A stretch of DNA of 64,000 nt from Hydrangea macrophylla (Eukaryota > Streptophyta > Magnoliopsida > Cornales > Hydrangeaceae), in the NCBI GenBank assembly GCA_033977485.1, contig CM066987.1, forward strand, positions 88,506,588 through 88,570,587, in the 5' to 3' direction. The notes below the pieces were generated by a model. That model was not told the DNA's origin. It did not search any database and saw only the letters and a list, made by a program, of their open reading frames with translations. This document shows positions 54,901-64,000 of the stretch, one piece after another (position 1 is the stretch's first letter; each line of letters starts with the position of its first letter). The translations under genes were made by a program, and so were the position numbers.

Positions 54901-55865
54901 GCATCATTTTGTAATCTATAAGCCATATGATAATGTAACGTGGCAGCATAAGTCACTTATAATATATGCACCACCAATCTGAACCTGTACTTTCAAAGCG
55001 AAAAGTAAATATGGGTCTTGCTTATATTGAAATTGGGGAAGAAAGTGAGTATTACTGTGCCAGAGTGAAGAGTGGTCTTCACTATTACGATCCAAGCATG
55101 TACATATGTGAGACCGTGTATCTAGGAGAGCAATACGAGAACCAATTGGAAGTCATTTTTCCCCATGAAAAGTAAGAGCAAGACAGATAGCACCAAAATG
55201 AAGATGTGTGTAACCATGTTATTTCCATTGAGGAACTAAATTAGCTGGAATATCCAGACTAAATAGTTGTTCTTTTTCTGTGGCAGGAACAAAACATTGG
55301 TCAAATTGGATGCTTGAATACACTCTTTTGAGGAGGACGGGCAAGGGGTGGCGAATAGTTTTTTAACAGTGGTGGTTATGGAAGCAGTTTTTTGATATGG
55401 TAGTGTAAAATAAGAAAATACATCATATTTCACCCTAACATTCTTATTTAACCAAACTTAACCAACCAGAAGGAGAAAAGATCCCATTTCCTTTCCCTTG
55501 GATACTCTCACCTGCCTCCTCTCTTCCCGTCGTACGAATTTATGTCTGTCCCACCAAACATGCCATAAAAAGATTACACGACTCTTACTTTACTTTACGC
55601 AAACACTCGAGCAAATTCTGGCAAAGAAATGAAAATCTTCTTTATTTCATAGGCTTAATTTAAAAATAAATAAATAAATAAATAAATAAAGAGAAAAAAT
55701 AAAAATAAAAAAAATCAATAAATAAAACAAGGTTTTATATAACACCACCAATAAAGTCTTAGAAGAAAATGGAAGTACAAAGAATTAAACAATCGAAAAT
55801 CACATTCCGCGGTCTTATTAGCAAACTAGCAAGTGATCGACTCGTAAAAAAAAACACCTAATCTT
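54901..55865. other. Spacer between TE remnants and galacturonokinase
   Basis: A 69-codon open frame at 54966-55175 has no recognised domain. 55660-55730 is an (AAAT)n run. 55440-55640 is probably the galacturonokinase 3' flank. Confidence 0.45.
55641..55646 (-). terminator. Candidate poly-A signal of galacturonokinase
   Basis: AATAAA on the minus strand, about 220 bases after the stop codon. Confidence 0.4.
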
Positions 55866-58800
55866 TCAGATAACACGAGCAGAGTCACCTGCATCACAAA
55901 TCAAAACTGCAGTTCCTGGTTTGATTTGGTTTGCCAACTTCGGTTGGAGCTTGCGATACTCAATCTTGACAAACTCTGCAGCCTCATCTGCACAATCAGC
56001 ATCTACAAATGCAAGACAGCAGCCTCGAAATCCGGCTCCACTGAAACGTGCTCCGTACACACCAGGAGCTTTCAAAAGGGTCTCGTATAATTGTATCAGT
56101 GGTTCGCAACCTGAAGAATCACAAAATATGCATATGCCAATCTGTGAGCCAAGTTAACAATTGAAGTTTGAGCAAATTTTCAAAATTGCCAGTGATCGAG
56201 AAACAGTATGTCAGCTTTTTAATCAGTCTTTCCAATATATATACATATATAGAATATATATATATTTGACAGTATCAGGAAAACCATAGAACTAAAAAAT
56301 TGAAATTCTTCAACAGAAAAAATTTAACTGAAATGCGAAACAAAATCTAACTTTTACGAGCCATCAAGACTTCTGCCAGGGGTGCTGCTTCTCTCTAACA
56401 GAAGAAAAAAGATTATATTTTCTATTCTTATCTTTTTTCCTTGAAAAAAAAACGCGCGCGCACACGCACACACACACACACTTTAGAATAATTTAAATCG
56501 TGAATGAATCTTACCAGAATATTATCTTAAGTTTCTACATGCTTGAGTAAATGCATGGGAGAATATAAAACATAAATTATGCATACCACATTCATAGTTC
56601 TCGATTGAACTTAGGCCAGAGGCTGAGATTAGCTTCCCGAACTCTTTCAGTTTGCCTGCAGCCCATGCTTCAAGTCCTAAAATTAGACCAAATTATTACT
56701 GTCAACCGAGATATAAGTTAAAATCACAAAACAGAAAAGTATAAGCTACGCATTCCTCATTTTATACGCATTTTCATATATTGTTAGTGTGGTAACCTTT
56801 CTATAATATTGTCATGAAGTTCAGTTAATAAAATGTATGAATCACCAAGGTCTGAATATAGATCTGTAATTACTCATTATATAACTGCATTGAATAAAAA
56901 TTTAAAAAAAAAAAAAATTGCTCCATTTTTGAGAAAAATTTATATAGCATTTAACAACACATGCAATAAGAATATTACCCTTGAAAACCCGCATATTTTC
57001 TGAGAAGTAATGCTCTGCTCTTCTGGCTAGATTAGGTTCTAATTTGCTCTGCAAACATATATAAACAGATATTGAATGACTACTCAAGAACAAGTAGAAA
57101 AGAAGCATATAATATCACGCCAAAATTCAATGCACCATAGCTAAATATGAATAAGAACCACAAAAAAAAAATAAGATAGACATTAGTATCGATGTGAAGA
57201 CCAACCTTGTAAGCTTCATATGCTTCGGGTTGAACTGTTTTTAAACATTAGCACATAATTAGAATCATAGCAAGATTAAGAATGTGAATATCTACAGTCC
57301 ACGATCATATTGCAAGCTTAAATTCCTCACCGTTGGAAAGGAGAGCCTCCACTCCTTCATTCCCAGCAGCACTACAAAACAAACACAAAGAAAGTAACTA
57401 CTTCTTATCATATATTGACATTTTTTTTTAATTTCTGATGTAATTTAAGCATGAAGGAAAACTCTAGGGTTTATCGTATTCCTTTTCCTTATCTAAATCT
57501 GCAAACCAGACAGAGCCTACGATAAAAGTTGCTAGCTTGGCTCGGTGTTTTGAATACGGAGTACAGTTACAAACTGGAAAATGAAAAAGAATATATTTTT
57601 CTATAAAACAAGGATAAAAGATCTTACTGCAGCAGAATTCTTGCAGCCTCTTGACACTCTGATACTCTACGATTATATCCAGGATTATTTGTTAAAGCCT
57701 CCTTCAAGCCTGAAAATACCAGTAATATCTTGTATCCATTTGAGGTCTCATTTCCATTGCTTTTGGGCAACTTTGGTGGGTGTATAAGACTGTGCTCTTT
57801 GGTCTGCAATTTCCAACATAGACTTGTGAGATGCAAAATGCGCAATAAACTTTAGAACATTGGCTGCAAAGTTCTTACAAGATACAAGAAAAATGCAAAA
57901 AATGGAAAATGAAGAATGCAACATAGGAGAAATAGATAATTTCTTTTCCCTTCTGTTGCCAGTTGCCACTGATCTAGAAGAAGTTGATCAATTCAGAGAG
58001 AACTCATTTTCAGATGCGATTCGTAGAAGACATCGAAAGAAAAAAAAAATTCAACATAAAGAAAATGAAGCCAAACTCTGCATCTAAATGAAACCAACTT
58101 CGTTTTTGTCGAAGATAAAGATTTCAATTTCGGTTAAATACTGAATAAAGCCAGGTAAGAGTCCAAGTAATACCTTGCAATTCATACAAGTTAGACAACC
58201 ATAGCGTGAAAGCAATATTGCCGATTGATCCAGTATGCCATTTTTCAGACCTAAATATTCATTTTCAATCAGCCTGCATTCACAGAGAAGTAAGAATTAG
58301 AAACGCTAAAGTTTTAAAACATATCAAAGCAAGTTATTTATTACAACATGCACGATTTGAAACCACTGCTGACACCAAAAAAAAAAAGGCAAGGGTAATA
58401 CTACATATGCTAAATCTCATAATCAGACGTAACAAGACCAATATTAAAGTGAAGAATGTCTAATTGTACTGAAAATAAGAACATTTGAAACTTGATCAAC
58501 ATTATACGTTGGAAAAATTGGAAATATGGATTTAGTGTGTGATTATGATTATGACTCTATCTCCATCACTACCCCCCTCTATCGTTTTTTTTTTTTTTTT
58601 CCTCTTTATATATGTGAAGTATATGAGTATTGATACATGTATAACGACTATCAGGGAAAATGAAATGGCGGTCATCCCTACACTAAAGTCTCCTATAACC
58701 GCATTTTAATAGAAGAAAAAGAAGAGATTTGAGGATGTATAGATAGACTAATATTTTGTAGATTGATGACATGGTTCAAGGGTCATAGCAAGTAGATCTC

Positions 58801-61800
58801 TCGAGCAAATGTATCAATTCTTATTTCAAACGAAACTAATAAGTAAATGGTAATATCAAGAAACCTACCGATCATACTCAATGTTTTCTGTTGGAGATAC
58901 GTTAAGATTATTTGCACTTTCCAAAGCCAATAGGTAAGCAATTCCGACCTGTGGAACATGCAACTCTAATCGTATGACCAAATATATAAGTAATAAATGA
59001 ATGAAGAATTTCAACTGACTGGGCACTTTAAAACTCTCAAGATTGATTTCCCTGGAAAAACAAGATATAGGAAGGAGCATGAATATCATTCCAATGAAAG
59101 TTTTGATATATAAACTAACAAAATGAAAATTTGACCTGTCAAACTGCCGTAATTTCCCCAAAGCTACTCCATGTTTGTTCAAAATCAAAATGATCCAACA
59201 TCAGAAGCTCAACTTTAAATTCCGGATCAAAAGCAAACCATTATTTTATCTCACGGCAGCGTTAAATAAACAAGAAAATCTTATCTTAAGGCTCGGTTTG
59301 GTTCATGAAAAAATTGTGTGAGTCACTTCACTCCCTTAATTCTTAAGTTACAACTATATTTTGGCAATTTTTACTCTTTAATACTTAAGCATGAAGGGAA
59401 ACAAAAGGGAAAACACAAGGGAACTAGTTCTCCATTTTGTTTTCCTTTCCTTTTTCTCTTCCTTCTATAATTAGGAAACCAAACAGAATCTAGTGGTATA
59501 AAATGCCAGAATTATGGCAAGTGGGTGGATGACAAGTAGAGGAAACAGAAAACTTACGGCAGCGGAGGAGCTAAGACCTGAACTGTCAAGACCCTCTGAA
59601 CCGCAGATGATTCCATTTATACCCTGCAAAAATATTGGAACCATCACAAATCAAATTTAAAACCCATGTAATAGAACATGTGTGAATCCAAGAACTTCGC
59701 AAAGTGATACACTAATGGTTTAAGCCATTTCCTTCTAAGAGTCGAATGGATTGAGTTGATTTTCCATGACCGCACAGAAGATATTTTCCGTCGGAATATA
59801 ACCTAAATTGATATTGTTGAATCTTGATTTACATTGTTTGCCCATTCTCTAACAGCTTAAGCTTTTGTAGTTGGCAACTTAACATGGTATCAGAACCTTG
59901 TTTGTGGGAGATCCTGGGTTCGACTCTCCATCCCCGATTAGTTGTGCATATTTGCACTTTGTTATATGTCTCTACTATGATGGAGTTTGGTTTGTTTGCT
60001 CTCCACGTGCAAGTCGGGGTTGCACGTGAGGGAGGGTGTTGAAGCTTGATTTACATTGTTGGTCCCATTCTCTAACAGCTTAAGCGTTTGGTGTAGTTGG
60101 TAACTTAACAGAGATAATCCAACGCAATCAGTGATAAGAATGAGTCATGAATTCATGATCGCATTTGGAGCATATAAGTGAAATGAGATGGAATAGCAAA
60201 TTCTCCTATTGAGGCTAATCATCAGCTTCGAAGTAATAGGGGAGATCGGGTTGACAAGGAAACACATCAGAGATTGGTGGGAAAGCTAATATACATCTCT
60301 CATACTTGACTAGATATATATATATATATGCACTATCCACGTATTACTTTAAAAAAAAATTAAAAAATAAAATAAAAAGAAGGTAAAGTTGCATGTTTTC
60401 ATAGTATGTTCATATAATGAGCATATATTTGTGTCCTCACATCCATGTATTTGAAAGTCACCGTATGTTGCACACTATATCAGTGCCAACCAGTATTGGA
60501 GTTGGAGTTGCCACATGTTGCGTAACAATACAAGTATTTTGTAATCGATCTCTAGAATTTAATATTCGTTAAAATCACTAAACAAGAATCTCTAACCTGT
60601 TCTATTAGATGGTTTCCTCTACTCTGTAGTGCATATAGTGCTCCTTTGGCATAAGCCCCCCAATTAGATTCTTCCTGTAATTTGGATGGATCATTCACTT
60701 GGACTTTCTCATTTGATTTGACAGAATGCCTTGGATGCTGTATTTCATCCACTCTGTGAAATCGATAGTACTTGTCAAGTAAATATCATAAATGTGTCAT
60801 ATCATTGACTGTAAATGAATTAAAATAATTTTTGTCAATCATCTCTTCAGACAAGAGAGATGAGGGACGTTCACAGTGCATCAGAAAGAGAAAGGAAAAA
60901 AAAAAAATCAGGATGTTAACAACGTGAGGCCCCTCACCTGAACCCAACTTCTCCGTTAAACTGTTTCGAACGTAGAACAACCTGCACAAATAATTCCAAT
61001 GCACCATCAAACAGAGTGATATGGGAGGAATTAATCAGAGGAAGAACGCTTGAAGGAGTTTTTCGGGAGGGAGGGCGAGAAAGATTCTCGATTTCAATGA
61101 TATTGAAATGCAGTTAAAGGACAAATTCTCATGGTGGGGGTCAGATGACAGATGGTCCACGTCAAGTTGTCAACTTAGGCTCTGTTTGGTTTGTGGAAAA
61201 GGAAAGGAAAACAACATCAGAAATTTTAAATTTTTAAAAATACAATGGCAACTCAAGAAAAGGAGGAGGGAAGTGATTTACAAAGTTCAAAATTTTATTT
61301 TATTTTTATTTTACCAATTTTGGTATCCCTCGTAATTTCCTCATTGTTTACCTAACAAAACAAAGAAACATGTTTGCCCCATGTTTTTCTTTCCTTTTCC
61401 TTCGCTAAAAATCCATGACCAAACAGAGACTTAAGTCCAGTGTGCTTTTCTTAGCAATTACATGAGCCAGTCTTTAATACCTGAGAGTCACCAGAAGGGA
61501 CGAATCCTAGTAGTATACCCTTATTAATTGTCATAGCCGAAACTGTTCCACCCTGTAATATTATAGAGTAATGTGCTTTTGAGTTCTTACTTTAATATTG
61601 CAGATTCAAGTATTAGTAGAAAAGGAAGATATGTTTTATGATATTATCACCCCAAAAAAAAAGTGTTCAAAGTGAAGTTTTCAGGAGATACATCCCTCAA
61701 GCTAAGAAGACGATATTTATATATTTACACACACACACACATATTATGTCAAAAATGAGTAAGTGCTATTAAAAAGTTGATAACTACATTCTCTTTCCCC

Positions 61801-63436
61801 TAACAAATTATGCATCTGACAATTTTGAGACTCAAATGCCCAAAAATTTAAAAAGAAATAAAAGAAATCTCACAGAAAAAGAAAAAAAAAAGAATGAAAG
61901 GTAATTCCTCCGATGTTCAACTCCTTAATTTAGTTTAAAGGACCTGTAAGTTTCAAAAAAAGACCTACATAATAAAGAGAGAGAATTTGAATGTAAACTA
62001 AATTCTTTATCAAATCTTCAGTTATCATAAATAATCAAGTATCCAAATAGTACATACAAAACTCACCTGATGATCTATATGAGCACCCAATGGACAAATC
62101 CTATATGGAGAAACCACCACCCGGACTTCTTCAGTACTTCTCCCAGACATGTCAGCAACCATATTTCGCATTGCATCCAACTGTAGTAGTTATGCGTATA
62201 ACAAAATGTCAATGTATATCTTAGCTACATTGAAATCATTCGCACCTTTCTGGAGTATCAAACAGCGACCCACTTATTTAACTTCAAAGTATTCCTCATC
62301 ATGTAGTAGAACAAGAAGTGTACAATTCTAAGTACTATGCAAAACCCGGAAGTTGAACAGTGAGTTAGTGATATCCAAACTCTCAAATCCACATTACAAA
62401 CAACTATGGTTTCTCTTCCTATGTACAGTTAGAGCTTGATATACATGTGTGAAGTGTCTGTTAAATCTTATAATCTTTTCATCTTCAATCAGTCCTTTTA
62501 GTTAAGGTTACTCGAACTAACATTTTCACTGCTGCATGATACACACTCAACTCAAATCAACTAAGTCTTTTTTAAAAACTATTTGGGGTCGGCAACGTGA
62601 AGCATTGGATATTGATTAAGTTATCAATTAAATGAAAGGAAAATTTCGTCAGTGATCAAATGAAAAGTGGAAGCAGTAATCCCTTTTATCCATTTCACTC
62701 ACTTCGGGTTTTGGAGTCTTGAGACCATAACCTCACTTTTTAATGGCCTGTTTGGATTAGTTAAGGCTTTTGCAACTAGGCTACTTGCTTTAGCTTTGAA
62801 TTTGTTATTTGATAATTATATTCAGAAGTGATTTGGATGTATATTCGTGGACTTTGGGACTGGTTTGGAAAACAACATTTGCTTTAATAATCACTAGGGT
62901 CAAAACCCCCTAATCTGCTTCCCGCATCACAATTGGTTGAAGCACCGCTGGACCCAGTTCACCAAAAACAGGTTTTTGGTGCTCTAAAAGTACTTGTATG
63001 CGTTTCGGGTCCAAAAGCACGTTCGGGCACAAATGTGTGTTTGACAAGTTATTCCAAAAAACACAGGCTCTAAATCTTTTTGTTATTACTTCTTCTACCC
63101 ATGTAAAATTTGGCACTTACTCTTACCCTATCATTATCATCAATGTAGCTACCCTACCTAACTTGGGGATTTAACAATATAAGTTGTCTATATGACTGGT
63201 ACAAATAAAAATGCAAATCCCAAAAACTATCATTGCAAGGATCAAATGGAGGGTCAAACAATGACCTGAAAACAAATCATGATCAGATCTTTATAGAGAG
63301 TTGCATTTGGGAACTAATAAGATATACTACAATGCAATTAACAATAACCCAACAAGAAGAAGGAGAGATAAATATTAGTATCTGTAGATCATAGAGTAAT
63401 TACCTCTGCTTCAGAAGGCCAAGACAAACCACCCAT
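55866..63436 (-). CDS. GALAK: Galacturonokinase, GHMP kinase family (14 exons, 438 aa)
   Basis: Minus-strand exons, first to last: 63404-63436, 62067-62180, 61481-61552, 60938-60981, 60597-60753, 59558-59623, 58869-58948, 58174-58273, 57628-57803, 57331-57371, 57206-57234, 56979-57048, 56587-56676, 55866-56110. All have GT-AG borders and the frame closes at 1,317 bases including the stop. GHMP motifs: PYRICPLGAHIDHQGG (residues 36-51), the ATP loop GLDSSGLSSSAA (151-162), and GVYGARFSGAGFRGCC (374-389). The enzyme phosphorylates D-galacturonic acid at C1, feeding UDP-GalA salvage in the cytosol. The length is close to the Arabidopsis protein as I remember it (about 424). The start MGGLSWPSEAE is the first Met and the homologous position. 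No damage seen. Its introns hold a TRIM and two MITE-like elements. Confidence 0.93.
59289..59492. mobile_element. MITE-like element (galacturonokinase intron 6)
   Basis: GGCTCGGTTTGGTT at the left and AACCAAACAGAATC at the right are imperfect inverted ends. The centre has CTTAAG-rich imperfect complementarity. Similar ends occur at 61178-61430. Confidence 0.5.
59815..60110 (+). mobile_element. TRIM (miniature LTR retrotransposon) in galacturonokinase intron 5
   Basis: Direct LTRs of 70 bases (59815-59884) and 74 bases (60037-60110), both TGTTGAA...TTAACA. TGGTATCAGAACC follows the first (initiator-Met type primer site) and GAGGGAGGG precedes the second (polypurine tract). Flanks are GATAT and GAGAT, a target duplication with one mismatch. 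The 152-base interior cannot code. It holds CACGTGCAA...TTGCACGTG at 60004-60027 and GGGTTCGACTC near 59928. Confidence 0.85.
60116..60596. other. Galacturonokinase intron 5, remainder
   Basis: AT-rich, with a TA run near 60315 and an A-run near 60350. No feature. Confidence 0.5.
61178..61432. mobile_element. MITE-like element (galacturonokinase intron 3)
   Basis: Ends GCTCTGTTTGGTTTG and CCAAACAGAG are inverted, flanked by ACTTAG and ACTTAA, a near-identical direct repeat. Inner sequence GGAAAAGGAAAGGAAAA pairs with TTTCCTTTTCC. hAT-like ends are possible. Confidence 0.6.
61553..62066. other. Galacturonokinase intron 2
   Basis: AT-rich with a CA run near 61730. No other feature. Confidence 0.6.
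62181..63403. other. Galacturonokinase intron 1 (1.2 kb)
   Basis: Contains GGCCTGTTTGGATTAG near 62750, like one end of a hAT-type repeat, but no matching far end. A 68-codon minus frame at 62910-63116 has no domain. First introns of this size may hold regulatory elements; none recognised. Confidence 0.5.
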
Positions 63437-63516
63437 CTCCCAAAATGGTCTGAGAATCCCCAATCGCCTGGTTTTGCTTCAACCCAGTTCCCCTACAGCT
63501 TCACTCAATTGAGTTT

Positions 63517-63559
<43 letters not shown>
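63517..63559 (-). promoter_or_regulatory. (CT)n tract upstream of galacturonokinase
   Basis: About 20 GA units on plus, so CT on the sense strand, ending about 80 bases before the start codon. Probably 5' UTR or core promoter, like the tract before the peroxidase. Confidence 0.55.
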
Positions 63560-63561
<2 letters not shown>

Positions 63562-64000
63562 AAGTTGTGGTTAGTGAACCGGGAAACTACAGGAGGTTGA
63601 AACGTCAATTTCATATCATACAGTAGTTAATATGTATACTAATTACTATACAATGGTCAAAAAAAGGAATTCAAATTTCTGTTCTGCAGATTTTGGATTT
63701 ACCAAAAATATGCAATCTTCGAGATCTTGATACTGCAATTTGCAATTTATCAAATTTATTAGGAGAATAATGCTAGGTACACCTAAACGGCATTTTTAAA
63801 ATTATCCACGTGTTGATGTGTTATAGTATATTGGAAAATAATTTAAACTTTTTTTGGTAACTGAAGAATGATTTTGGAAATCCACATCAACAGATGAATA
63901 GTTTAGGGATTAATATTTGGAAAGCAGACCCATTTTTTAGTTTTTGTCTTTTACACAAAAATAACATAATTTTCTTTTTTTTTTTTAGAATAAAAGAAGC
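63560..64000. other. Upstream region of galacturonokinase
   Basis: Probable promoter side. AT-rich with a T-run near 63973. No TATA box could be chosen with confidence. Confidence 0.4.

Noticed and set aside
54966..55175. A 69-codon gene (MHHQSEPVLSK...)
   Set aside because: No recognised domain, no splice partners, and it sits beside probable gypsy LTR remnants. Chance open frame is more likely.
57860..58463. Plus-strand open frames inside galacturonokinase
   Set aside because: They overlap exon 8 antisense and introns of a well-supported minus-strand gene.
62740..63120. A further hAT-type element in intron 1 of galacturonokinase
   Set aside because: GGCCTGTTTGGATTAG resembles one end, but I found neither the opposite inverted end nor an 8-base duplication.

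Overview
The window is nuclear DNA of a flowering plant, almost certainly a eudicot with a large, repeat-rich genome. Evidence is two intron-containing plant genes (a class III peroxidase and a galacturonokinase), plant-type Ty3/gypsy and Ty1/copia retrotransposons, MITEs, a SINE, a LINE remnant and a TRIM. I cannot name the species. Roughly the first 43 kb is transposon DNA; the last 20 kb is gene space.

Left part, a four-layer nest. Layer 1 (1-5394) is a minus-strand, badly decayed Ty3/gypsy element (E1) that runs off the left edge inside integrase. Layer 2 is a decayed plus-strand Ty1/copia element (C, 5395-39528) whose 5' LTR is split. Layer 3 (A, 5561-35140, 29.6 kb, plus strand) sits in that LTR with a CTTGA target duplication. 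Layer 4 (B, 8496-24174, 15.7 kb, minus strand) sits in the leader of A with a GCCCG target duplication. A and B are related non-autonomous elements of the Tat/Ogre branch of Ty3/gypsy: same LTR ends, same tRNA-type primer site, same polypurine tract. Each has one intact short gag-like ORF and no pol. Their long 3' regions are filled with tandem arrays (99 bp, 46 bp, 112 bp, and a degenerate GAGTC-N5-GACTC array) and short non-coding motifs shared by both. B's two 4,237-bp LTRs differ at only about four sites by eye, so B is recent.

Middle part. 39529-42150 is the leader, primer site and LTR of a second gypsy copy (E2) of the E1 family, holding two clusters of the palindrome CAATCGATTG around a (TC)n/(CTT)n microsatellite. 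A LINE 3' end remnant follows at 42160-42720.

Right part. A complete four-exon class III peroxidase (44062-48869, plus) has a SINE and three MITE-like insertions in its introns. An internally deleted copia element (D, 49219-52047) follows, with a heat-shock-element-like LTR and a tandemly repeated primer-site leader. After degenerate TE and AT-rich spacer comes a complete 14-exon galacturonokinase (55866-63436, minus), with a TRIM and two MITE-like insertions in its introns. Both genes have a pyrimidine (CT)n tract on the sense strand just upstream of the start codon. The peroxidase is predicted to be secreted to the cell wall. The galacturonokinase is predicted to salvage galacturonic acid released from walls. 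They share a wall theme, but nothing in the sequence ties their regulation together.
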